From assembly GCF_041432775.1 (NCBI RefSeq), contig NZ_JAPWAG010000009.1:24674-88673 (forward strand): 64,000 nucleotides of DNA. The letters run 5' to 3'. The position numbers and the translations under genes are program-made. The notes beneath the pieces were generated by a model. It ran no database searches and was not told the DNA's origin. It saw only the letters and a program-made list of their open reading frames with translations. Source of the DNA: Pauljensenia sp902373545. Lineage in GTDB: Bacteria > Actinomycetota > Actinomycetes > Actinomycetales > Actinomycetaceae. Of the stretch, positions 50,798 to 58,293 are shown in pieces; within the stretch, counting starts at the first letter, position 1, and the number at the start of each line of letters is the position of its first letter.

Positions 50798-51547
50798 ATG
50801 ACAAACGAGACGATTGCTAGCCAGCTCAACCACCGCACGATCCGCGCCTACAAGGACCAGCCCCTCACCGAGGCCGAGGTTGAGACCCTGATGGACGTGG
50901 CGCGCCACACGGCCACCTCCTCGTTCCTGCAGTCCTGCACGGTCCTGCACATCACCGACCCGCAGGTGCGCGAGGCGATCGGTGCTGCTTCCGGCCAGCC
51001 CTACGTGGGCGGCACGAAGGGCGACCTGTTCATCTTCGTCGCCGACCTGTACCGCAACAGCCGCATCCGCGCCGAGCAGGGTGTCTCCTCGGAGGCCCTG
51101 TCCTCGATGAACCTGTTCCTCACCGCCGTCGAGGACGCGCTGCTGGCCGCGCAGAACGTGGTCGTGGCCGCCGAGTCGATGGGCCTGGGCACCGTCTACC
51201 TCGGCTCGATCCTCGCCGATCCGCGCCCGGTCGTGAAGGTGCTTCAGCTTCCCGAACTCACGTTCCCGGTTCTCGGCCTGCTCGTCGGACACGCGGACCA
51301 GGAGCCCGGCCAGAAGCCGCGCATGCCTCGCTCCGTCATGACCGCGGAAAACACGTATCCGCGCGTGGAGTCCTACTCGGAGACGCTGGCCGACTACGAC
51401 CGCGAGGTCACCGAGTACTACGACCTGCGCTCAGGCTCGCGCCTCGAGTCCTTCACGCACCTGGTCGCCACCAACATCGGCGTGGGCGGGGCGCACGTCT
51501 CCCCCATCATGGAGGTCCTCAACGAGCAGGGCCTGTGCCTGCGCTGA
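50798..51547 (+). CDS. Nitroreductase-family NAD(P)H:FMN oxidoreductase
   Basis: The 249-residue flavoprotein matches the NfsA/FRP group: the FMN-binding NHRTIRAYKDQPL start, ARHTATSSFLQSC, the dimer helix ALLAAQNVVVAAESMGLGTVYLGSI and GLLVGHADQEPGQKPRMP. It reduces nitro compounds, quinones or flavins with NADPH. It is divergent from the hydrolase gene, whose start lies 12 bp away, so the two share a very compact promoter region. Confidence 0.92.
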   Translation: MTNETIASQLNHRTIRAYKDQPLTEAEVETLMDVARHTATSSFLQSCTVLHITDPQVREAIGAASGQPYVGGTKGDLFIFVADLYRNSRIRAEQGVSSEALSSMNLFLTAVEDALLAAQNVVVAAESMGLGTVYLGSILADPRPVVKVLQLPELTFPVLGLLVGHADQEPGQKPRMPRSVMTAENTYPRVESYSETLADYDREVTEYYDLRSGSRLESFTHLVATNIGVGGAHVSPIMEVLNEQGLCLR

Positions 51548-51560
51548 CTCTCCGTCATTG

Positions 51561-51617
51561 ACGAGGCCGTGGCCTCCCCTCGTGGTCACCCGACCGCCCG
51601 GGGCGCCGCGGCCTCGT
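51561..51617 (+). terminator. Inverted pair of the recurrent 12-mer after nitroreductase gene
   Basis: ACGAGGCCGTGG (51561-51572) faces CCGCGGCCTCGT (51606-51617) across 33 bp, 13 bp after the nitroreductase stop. One mismatch sits within the arms. Confidence 0.55.
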
Positions 51618-51654
51618 CGCATAGGTACTGGGTCCACGACCGTACAATGAGCGT

Positions 51655-52308
51655 ATGGCAGAGCTTGGTTTTTCCACCTACGTGTTTATCGAGCGCATCG
51701 CTGCGAACGCGGCCGCGCTACACCCCTTCCCGGAGCACAACGTGGCGCTCGTTCGGGACGCGCTGGCGGACGCCGGCTTCGACATCACGCTGCTCGGCCC
51801 GGATGCTCCGAGGGTCGGCGAGGGCGTGTACTTCCAGCCCGAGCCTTTCAGTGACGAGGTCATCGGGCTTCTCGCGGACGCCCTGACCCTGCGCGGCATC
51901 GGCGCCTACGGGTACGCGCTGGTAGATTCGTCGCTGGGCGGCGAGCTAGCCGACATCGCCCTGTTTATGCGCGTGGGTGACGTGTTCCCGCGCCACGGAC
52001 GCCACATCCTCATGACGCGCATGTACATTCAGCGCACCCCCACGGGAGCGGGCAACAAGGCCGTGACCTGGGCGTTCGGCTCCCCCGCCGACCTGGAGGA
52101 GGCGAACCGACTGCTGTCGGAGAAGTTCGAGACCGAGCCGGTCACGGACCCGCGAGGCATGGCCGCCATCGAGATCCGCCACCCCGAGTTCGCGGCGGGC
52201 ACGGCCGAGCCGATGGTCCTCCTCGACGACATCTTCCAGGTCCTGGGGGCCGCCGGTTTCGAGGGCATCACCATGTGCAACGACCCGGGCCAGCCGTCCG
52301 CGGTCTAA
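51655..52308 (+). CDS. Conserved hypothetical protein
   Basis: I do not recognise this 217-residue protein. It is soluble, alpha/beta in pattern, with FSTYVFIERIAANAAALHPFPEHN at the start, MTRMYIQRTPTGAGNK in the middle and an acidic LLDDIFQVLGAAGF near the end. No signal peptide or membrane helix is seen. Strong GC-rich codon use suggests a native core gene. Confidence 0.75.
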   Translation: MAELGFSTYVFIERIAANAAALHPFPEHNVALVRDALADAGFDITLLGPDAPRVGEGVYFQPEPFSDEVIGLLADALTLRGIGAYGYALVDSSLGGELADIALFMRVGDVFPRHGRHILMTRMYIQRTPTGAGNKAVTWAFGSPADLEEANRLLSEKFETEPVTDPRGMAAIEIRHPEFAAGTAEPMVLLDDIFQVLGAAGFEGITMCNDPGQPSAV

Positions 52309-52377
52309 AGCCCTCAACCGTTACGAGGTTTTGTCTTGTGTCGCTCCCGCAGCACGACCAACGAACAAGGACGCCGC

Positions 52378-52992
52378 TTAGAAACGTTCGTGCAGCTCAC
52401 CTAGGCGTTGTAGCGCCCTTTTGAGGCTGTCACTTCGTTTCGCGGCTCTGTCGATATTCCACTCATCAGTGATGAACTGCGTCAGAATTGTTTCGTAACG
52501 CGCACCGAAAATGAAGGCACGCCCACCATGGCTTTTGCTTTCCTTTCGTACAAAATCCTTGATATTCTTCTTCCCATACTTCGACACACAGGCCAACATT
52601 CGCTCCTTCGCATCCACCCCGTTCGGTGACTCAACTTTTGCAAGCGGCATGTTGAAAAACCTGGAGAGACCCACGTCATCCGCAAGAAGCCAGCTCTCAA
52701 TCTCATCGTCGCACACACGAAGAACAACAGTATCCGCGCTTCCCTTTGGCAGGAGCCGCCTTCTAATATCGACAGGACAATCCCCATCGGCATCTCGCAT
52801 GAATATCCTCGGGACTGGGGAAGGAAGCCTAGCCTGTTCCCTTAGCCTAGCCTCTAGCTTCTTAGATCCTTTCAATGATTTTACTATGAATTCCTCACAT
52901 TCCCAGCCCGCAGCCCTCATGACGGCATGAACCACGGGGATGTCTGTCTTTCCCTCAACGTAAACCAACGCCCTCGGTATCGATGCACTCAT
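52378..52992 (-). CDS. DUF4276/TOPRIM-like protein paired with ATPase
   Basis: The 204-residue protein has TOPRIM-like features: VYVEGKTDIPVVHAVM (conserved Glu and Asp) at the start and MRDADGD near residue 67, a DxD-type metal site. This fits the DUF4276/OLD-TOPRIM set of nucleases. It starts 2 bp after the stop of the ATPase gene. Base composition is lower in GC than neighbouring genes, suggesting transfer. In OLD, PARIS and related defence pairs an ATPase senses phage and a TOPRIM nuclease attacks nucleic acid; that role is inferred here. Confidence 0.78.
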   Translation of the reverse strand: MSASIPRALVYVEGKTDIPVVHAVMRAAGWECEEFIVKSLKGSKKLEARLREQARLPSPVPRIFMRDADGDCPVDIRRRLLPKGSADTVVLRVCDDEIESWLLADDVGLSRFFNMPLAKVESPNGVDAKERMLACVSKYGKKNIKDFVRKESKSHGGRAFIFGARYETILTQFITDEWNIDRAAKRSDSLKRALQRLGELHERF

Positions 52993-52994
52993 GA

Positions 52995-54140
52995 TCAGAG
53001 CGTCAGACTTGGCGTCCCATCAGCGCCCATGAGAACACTAATGATCTCCGAGAACGGTGTCTCAATCTCGAGGTAACATTCGGCGTCATCACGATCACTG
53101 AGAAGACTCCCATTCGTCCCATTCGTTCCGGGAAGGAGTACGAGGACCTCATCCGCGCCGACCGTCTCATCATCCACTATCTCAGCGGAATGACTCGAGA
53201 GGATGATCTGCACGCCACCCTTCACCTGTCGCCTTGCCTCTGCGAAAACAGATGGTAGCTCAGCCACGAGCGCGGAATGCAACGAAAGCTCCGGCTCCTC
53301 AAGGAGCAGCACGCTCGAACCATCGGCAGGAGTTGAGACCAGCGCCCAGAGTAACCCCAGCAGTCGCAGCGTTCCGTCCGAGAATTGCGTCTCGTTTTGC
53401 CAGGACGGACGCACCCGCCAGTTTTTGTAACCCACCTCCAAGTGGGGCACACCCATGGCATCCTTTTCGAGCTTCAGCTCTTCAAACTCAGGAATAGCCC
53501 GTTGAAGGGCAGCCTGAACACGCCTGAGCCTCGCTTTCCGCGTTCGATCAGGCGTTTCACTGATCTGTTGAATAATATCGGAACCATACGGGTCAGAGGT
53601 CCGTATATCATTCCCCGTTAGTCCTCTAATTACTTGCGGAACGGGATGGAAGTACCTGATCTGACCAAAGAAGTCAGCAATCTTTCGAAACTCTTTATTG
53701 GTGACCTTTTGCTCCAGATGCGTCTGCGTCAGCAGCTCCACATCATCTCTATCATCCTGTGACGGACGGCTGAGCAAGACCCTTCCGTTACATTCAACCC
53801 GTTCTTCCTGAACAAGAACCCTTCGATGTCCGGACTTCTCACATTCGATGACCAGCACATACCGCCACGTGTCGTCTCCGTCCCGCATGGACACATCGAT
53901 CCTCGGGTACGGTGCCCGACGACCAAAGAGGCTCTGTATCTTCCGGTACCCTCCCCTTTGATCGACAGCCTGAACCATCCCACCCCCGGGCGCAACAATA
54001 TCCCGAAGGAAACGGAACACATCAAGAAGATTCGACTTACCGACGGCATTCGGCCCAACAATAAACAGCCGCGGGCCGACATCAAAACTCAGATCCTGGA
54101 AGTTCTTCCAGTTCTTGATGTGCACATGCGAGAACTCCAT
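52995..54140 (-). CDS. AAA_15/AAA_21-type SMC-like ATPase (defence pair)
   Basis: The 381-residue ATPase has the ABC/SMC-type layout: Walker A GPNAVGKSN (near residue 31), a middle insertion, signature FSDGTLRLLGLLWAL, Walker B VLLLEEPELSLH and the H-loop SSHSAEIVDD. This matches OLD-family and AriA-like ATPases. ATG 54140 with GAAGG upstream starts at the conserved FSHVHIKNWKNFQDLSFDVG; longer reading adds unrelated sequence. It forms a two-gene unit with the TOPRIM protein and shares its lower GC content. Confidence 0.85.
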   Translation of the reverse strand: MEFSHVHIKNWKNFQDLSFDVGPRLFIVGPNAVGKSNLLDVFRFLRDIVAPGGGMVQAVDQRGGYRKIQSLFGRRAPYPRIDVSMRDGDDTWRYVLVIECEKSGHRRVLVQEERVECNGRVLLSRPSQDDRDDVELLTQTHLEQKVTNKEFRKIADFFGQIRYFHPVPQVIRGLTGNDIRTSDPYGSDIIQQISETPDRTRKARLRRVQAALQRAIPEFEELKLEKDAMGVPHLEVGYKNWRVRPSWQNETQFSDGTLRLLGLLWALVSTPADGSSVLLLEEPELSLHSALVAELPSVFAEARRQVKGGVQIILSSHSAEIVDDETVGADEVLVLLPGTNGTNGSLLSDRDDAECYLEIETPFSEIISVLMGADGTPSLTL

Positions 54141-54556
54141 GCGGCTACCTTCATTGGATCGAGTACATATCGTATGCAGCAGGATACCGTTTGTGACAGT
54201 AGTATCACAAGCGCCAAGCCAATCGAGCTCCTCAACACGATCCTTCTGGTGTCCGGCGCCTCCAACTCCGAAAGAAACACGATGTGCAAACAACCCGGGC
54301 GAGCGGAGCGCCCAAACCGATGCAGGCACACGGCACCACTGCACCGCCCCTCCAACAGATCAAGCCGTGCCGCCTGGCAATTGGAGCCTCGATCAAGGAA
54401 CACCCCAACGTGGTCGGCACGGGCACCGGGCGATACACCGGCCCGCACTACTGCGTGGCACAGCCGGTAGACCCGTGGCCAGGCCGACGCGTAGGAAGGG
54501 CATCAAGGCGCGCGGACGCAGCCTGACGCCCGCGCGAGGTGGCTACGGAGGAAACG
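54141..54556. other. Intergenic region upstream of the defence pair
   Basis: Mixed-composition DNA without convincing genes. It should contain the promoter of the ATPase/TOPRIM pair. I see no clear promoter elements or repeats. Confidence 0.4.
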
Positions 54557-54790
54557 ATGGGTACGCTGGCGAACCCATCGAACGTGAGCAATCAGATGTT
54601 CCTTTCCTACGCACTCGTCGAGTGGAGCGTCGTCGCATACCTAGCCGCCGACGCCTACGTCTTCGTCCACATCAAACTGGGCAGCTGGCCTCCCAGCCTC
54701 TACCACGATCGACTCAGCCACGAAGCACGCCAGGTGCCGACGAGGGCCGCCGCGCAACCATCGTTGGTTGTGCGGCGGCCCCTCGCTTGA
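54557..54790 (+). CDS. Doubtful small ORF, possibly a gene remnant
   Basis: ATG 54557 has a good RBS (GGAGGAAACG) and opens a 77-codon frame with a hydrophobic middle (FLSYALVEWSVVAYLAADAYVFV). The last ~17 codons run through the terminator hairpin at 54745-54780, which suggests the natural 3' end has been lost. No family recognised. Confidence 0.3.
   Translation: MGTLANPSNVSNQMFLSYALVEWSVVAYLAADAYVFVHIKLGSWPPSLYHDRLSHEARQVPTRAAAQPSLVVRRPLA
54745..54780 (-). terminator. Duplicated terminator hairpin
   Basis: GGCCGCCGCGCAACCA (54745-54760) pairs with TGGTTGTGCGGCGGCC (54765-54780), one G-T pair, loop TCGT. It is a relic of the hairpin at 55650-55683 that ends the response-regulator operon. 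Confidence 0.7.
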
Positions 54791-54794
54791 GGGT

Positions 54795-54905
54795 TTAGCG
54801 GATCGCCTCCGTGGCGCCCGCACCGTCGTGCACAATCACGTCGGGCAGAGGTCGACGTATGCGTTGGGGACGGTGTCGGTGAGCTGGTCGCACGCGGCCA
54901 TGCAT
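54795..54905 (-). pseudogene. Degenerate copy of the response-regulator 3' end
   Basis: From TTAGCGGATCGCCTCC through GTGAGCTGGTCGCAC this segment follows the last ~35 codons of the response-regulator gene (55717-55830), with many substitutions and small changes. The downstream hairpin is duplicated as well. It marks an old local duplication around the peptide gene. Confidence 0.75.
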
Positions 54906-55286
54906 GGCTCCTCCAGATTCGACGGCTTACGCATGGAGCAGTCGCGCCTACCTCGACAACGAGACAGATACTGCACAGCTGGTCAGGCACCGTGTGCCAC
55001 GAGTCATACATTGAGCGCAGTGTCAGCAATCGACAAAACTGAATCCCACCCCCTTGCGGCAACACACCTCCGCTCATGGTCACCCACTTGTGGACATCAA
55101 CCCTCGTCATTCCAGCGCACACGCGACACCAACGCAACCCCCTATAACATATACGAACACTCAGGTTTCATCGCGAATATACACACTTCTTGGGCGACTA
55201 GATGCGACGGCGCATCACACGTACGGAAAGAATGAAAAACATTGAAATCTCAAGCAAAATATATACATTTGTTACATTTGTAAAAC

Positions 55287-55313
55287 TTGACCACGCGCTC
55301 ACCTTTGTATACA
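55287..55313 (+). promoter_or_regulatory. Candidate promoter of the 24-aa peptide gene
   Basis: TTGACC (55287-55292) and TATACA (55308-55313) could serve as -35 and -10, though the 15-bp spacing is short. The transcript would start near 55320 and carry the inverted repeat ACGTCAGA/TCTGACGT (55322-55345) in its 5' leader. Surrounding DNA is unusually AT-rich for this genome. Confidence 0.45.
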
Positions 55314-55394
55314 TTTAAGGCACGTCAGACAGGACATTCTGACGTCTTAAGCCCACCAGATGGACTGGGAGCTGACCGGAAGAAAGAGGCAACA

Positions 55395-55469
55395 ATGTTT
55401 GCACAGATCACCGAAGTTATTAACGCGTTCCTCGCCTTTGTTGGCAGCATTCTCGGCATGCTGCCCTGA
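55395..55469 (+). CDS. 24-residue hydrophobic peptide
   Basis: ATG 55395 follows RBS AAAGAGG by 5 bp. The 24-codon frame encodes an amphipathic, hydrophobic peptide that starts MFAQITEVINAFLAF and ends GMLP. It has no basic residues and one Glu. The size and character fit a type I toxin peptide, a phenol-soluble-modulin-like surfactant or a leaderless signal/bacteriocin peptide. Three hairpins follow directly, the first overlapping the stop codon. No export, immunity or antisense gene can be assigned, so the role is open. Confidence 0.6.
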   Translation: MFAQITEVINAFLAFVGSILGMLP

Positions 55470-55565
55470 TCGATCCGTCGATCAGGCACGGTACGTGTAG
55501 TTTTGCTACGACAGCAAAACTTCGGCTGAGCCCCAGTTCCCCTGGTGAGGGGGAGCTGGGGCTCA
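55465..55565 (+). terminator. Three consecutive hairpins after the peptide gene
   Basis: Hairpin 1: CCTGATCGA/TCGATCAGG (55465-55486), covering the stop codon. Hairpin 2: AGTTTTGCT/AGCAAAACT (55499-55521). Hairpin 3: TGAGCCCCAG...CTGGGGCTCA (55527-55565), with one bulge. The third is probably the terminator; the first two may shape a stable small mRNA or control translation. Confidence 0.75.
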
Positions 55566-55649
55566 CTGCACGACCGCGACGGCCACGCGCGCTCCCACCG
55601 CGATCGTGCCAACCTCCGACATGAGGAACACCGTCGTGGCAGAAAATGA

Positions 55650-55683
55650 GGCCGCCGCCCACCATCGTTGGTGGGCGGCGGCC
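55650..55683 (-). terminator. Terminator of the two-component operon
   Basis: A 15-bp perfect stem (GGCCGCCGCCCACCA and complement) with a TCGT loop lies 34 bp past the response-regulator stop on the minus strand. Confidence 0.8.
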
Positions 55684-55716
55684 CTCGTCTCGCAGCTCAG
55701 CGGATTGCCGCCAAAC

Positions 55717-56187
55717 TTAGCGGATCGCCTCCATCACGCGCACGCCGTCGAGCACGGTCACGTAGGGCAGGGGGTTCACACCGGACTCGAGGACGTACTC
55801 GGTGAGCTGGTCGCGCACGACGGTACGCAGCTCCTCGGGGTTCCATGGCTTGCCGATGTAGTAGTCCAGGCCCGCCTGGTTCAACGCTCGGATCGTGTCT
55901 GACTGGTCGGCCTGACCGGTCACCAGCACCGTACGAGTCGCGCCGAAACGCTCATCCTTCATGAGCTCCACGAGGAAGTCAACGCCGGACTTGCCAGGCA
56001 GGCGGTGATCCGACAGGACAAGGGCCAGCTCGTCGCCGTCCTCAACGATCTCGTCGATCACGGCCCACGCGTCGTCGACGTCCTCGGCGACCTCAAGCCG
56101 GATCTTGTCCCAAAACTCTTCAAGATCACGCTCAAGCGCGTCTCGCACGTCCGCTTCGTCCTCGAGGGACAGGATTGTCAGGGTCAT
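55717..56187 (-). CDS. Response regulator (receiver domain with short C-terminus)
   Basis: The 156-residue protein is a receiver domain: acidic pocket LEDEAD (8-13), phospho-acceptor Asp60 in LVLSDHRLPGKSG, the switch Thr in VLVTGQAD and the Lys of YYIGKPWNPEEL. About 35 residues follow, too few for a DNA-binding domain. The form resembles Spo0F- or RpfG-like single-domain regulators. It overlaps the histidine-kinase gene by 4 bp, so the kinase is its partner. Confidence 0.92.
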   Translation of the reverse strand: MTLTILSLEDEADVRDALERDLEEFWDKIRLEVAEDVDDAWAVIDEIVEDGDELALVLSDHRLPGKSGVDFLVELMKDERFGATRTVLVTGQADQSDTIRALNQAGLDYYIGKPWNPEELRTVVRDQLTEYVLESGVNPLPYVTVLDGVRVMEAIR

Positions 56188-58292
56188 GATTCCTCCTCTT
56201 GTGGTTGAGTGGGCAACGAGATCCGCATGGTGGTGGACCCCGGGTCGGAGCAGATCACGAGAGTCCCCCCATGATCGGCGATGATGCTTCGGACGATGGA
56301 CATGCCCATACCCAGCCCGAATCGGACGCGCCCCGCCTTAGTGGTGAAGTGCGGCTCCATAATCTTCTCGACGATTGCCGGGTCGATGCCCGGCCCGTTA
56401 TCGAACACGGTGACGGTGATTCCCTCAGGCGTCGGCCGCACGGTGATACGGATCAGCGCCTCGGCCTCACCGCGTGCCGGCAGCTCGGGCACACCGCCCG
56501 AAGCCTCCGCCGCCGCGATCAAGTCGGTATTCTCGTCTTCGATGGCCTCGGCCGCGTTCACGATGAGGTTCGTCCATACCTGCTGCAGCTTCGCCGGGTG
56601 CGCGCGCACGAGCGGCACGTCCTCGTAGTCGCAGTCGATCCGGATGCCCCGCACCCTGTGGGCGGTCAGCCGCAGGACATCGTCGATGCCCTCGCGCACG
56701 TCCACGGGCTTGAGGTCCTCGGCGTCCGGTCGCGCGTATCCCTTGAGGGACTGGGTCAGCTCGATGACGCGGTCACCCGCGGCAAGCACCGAGCGCAGGG
56801 ACCCGCCCAGGCGCGCCCCGGCCTCGTACGCCTCGATGCCGCCTGGGATCTGGGCGAGCGCGCGTGCACCGTCCGCCCCCTGGATCCCCGCACGCACGAG
56901 GCGACGCGCGAGCGTGCGGTCGCCAACGACGGGCAGGAGCTCCTTCATGAGAGCACGCTCAACCGACGTGGAGCGCGGGGGCGCGGTCAGCGCCCGGGAC
57001 ATGGCTTCCCGTGACGAGGCCGTGGCTGGGGCCGCGAGGGCCGCATCGACGTCCTCGTGCAGGTGTTTGGCGGCGCGCACAAGGGCGGTCACCGGGTTGT
57101 TGAGCTCGTGGGCGATACCGGCGCTGAGCTCACCGAGCATCGCGAAGCGCGCACGTTCGACCAGCTCGGCGCGAGTCGCGCGCAGGTCCTCGAGGGTGGC
57201 CGCCAGGGCCTCCTTCTGGGCCTCAAGGTCCTCGGCGAGCATCGCGTTTTGCAAGTGAAGGTCCTCGGCGCGCATGAGGCGGCGCGTCAGCGAGCGAATG
57301 GCGAGCGCCGTCAGCGTCGCACCAATTGACGGATCCTCGGAAATGACGATCTGGAGCTGCTCGGTCGTCAGGCGCACAACCGTCGCCTCGGTCGCCGTCT
57401 CGCCCGTGAAGAAGGCGTCCTCCGCCCGGGCGAGAGACACGAGGCCGATCAGCGGGCCCGAGGTGGCCAAGTGAGACAAGACCTCGCCCTGCGACGAATC
57501 CCTGTGCAAGGACACCTGACCCTCGAGCACCAGGTAGACAGCACCCACCGGCTGCCCCTGCGTCACCAGCTGCGTGCCCTCAGGGACGATGAGGCGCGGC
57601 CTCTGACCAAGCACCCGCTCCACGCCCGCCAGGAGCTCCATGACGACCTCACGCTCATCGCGATCCAGGCCCTCCAGGAGCGGACCCTGCACCGCGAACG
57701 GCGGCGGATCAGCGATCAGGTTACGGATCTGACGCTGCGAATAGCCGCACCCACTCAGGTAACGCACCATCGTCGAATACGCCTGACCCGCCAGCAGCGG
57801 CACCGTCCACGGCGCCTTCAACACCGAGGACAGAGCCCCCGACTGCATACAGCGCGTGAGATCACGATGCTCCGACTTATCCGTGACGACCACCCACTGG
57901 ACGCGCTCCAACACCGGGATCGCAGCCGCATGAGTAATCATCGCGTCAATGTCGCCGACCTCCGAGGTCACCAGGCCCATGAGCACGTGATCGCCGGGGC
58001 GCAGGCTCGCCTCGTAGGCCGCCAAGTCCCCAATGCCGTCCACTCGATCCAGGCACAGCCTCGGGAACGCGTGGGCCAAGTCCCTGGTCACCGGGCCGGC
58101 AATATGCCTCGAATCGTCACCGACCACCAACATGTGGATCGGGTAGCCCACACGGTGCCCGCCGCCGCGCACATCCGTACGAGCCAGCACCGTAGCGTCC
58201 TCCGCCATCGGCCCCTGCGTCCACCCGTGGGCCAGCCCCGGACTCGGGTTACTGGTTGCACCCGAGCCGGCCACGGCCTCGTCCCTGGACAC
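56184..58292 (-). CDS. Sensor histidine kinase with cyclic-nucleotide-type sensor domain
   Basis: The 702-residue soluble kinase has a receiver-like N-terminal domain lacking the full acidic pocket (about 50-175), a cNMP-binding/CRP-type domain (about 215-340; VPEGTQLVTQGQPVGAVYLVLEG) and a coiled coil (about 345-385). The kinase core has His395 in GELSAGIAHELNNP, an N-box (QVWTNLIVNAAEAIEDEN) and G-boxes (DNGPGIDP, GLGMGMSIV). Absence of membrane helices points to an intracellular signal. GTG 58292 begins 1 bp after the transporter stop; a later start such as ATG 58208 is possible. Confidence 0.88.
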   Translation of the reverse strand: MSRDEAVAGSGATSNPSPGLAHGWTQGPMAEDATVLARTDVRGGGHRVGYPIHMLVVGDDSRHIAGPVTRDLAHAFPRLCLDRVDGIGDLAAYEASLRPGDHVLMGLVTSEVGDIDAMITHAAAIPVLERVQWVVVTDKSEHRDLTRCMQSGALSSVLKAPWTVPLLAGQAYSTMVRYLSGCGYSQRQIRNLIADPPPFAVQGPLLEGLDRDEREVVMELLAGVERVLGQRPRLIVPEGTQLVTQGQPVGAVYLVLEGQVSLHRDSSQGEVLSHLATSGPLIGLVSLARAEDAFFTGETATEATVVRLTTEQLQIVISEDPSIGATLTALAIRSLTRRLMRAEDLHLQNAMLAEDLEAQKEALAATLEDLRATRAELVERARFAMLGELSAGIAHELNNPVTALVRAAKHLHEDVDAALAAPATASSREAMSRALTAPPRSTSVERALMKELLPVVGDRTLARRLVRAGIQGADGARALAQIPGGIEAYEAGARLGGSLRSVLAAGDRVIELTQSLKGYARPDAEDLKPVDVREGIDDVLRLTAHRVRGIRIDCDYEDVPLVRAHPAKLQQVWTNLIVNAAEAIEDENTDLIAAAEASGGVPELPARGEAEALIRITVRPTPEGITVTVFDNGPGIDPAIVEKIMEPHFTTKAGRVRFGLGMGMSIVRSIIADHGGTLVICSDPGSTTMRISLPTQPQEEES

Positions 58293-58293
58293 G

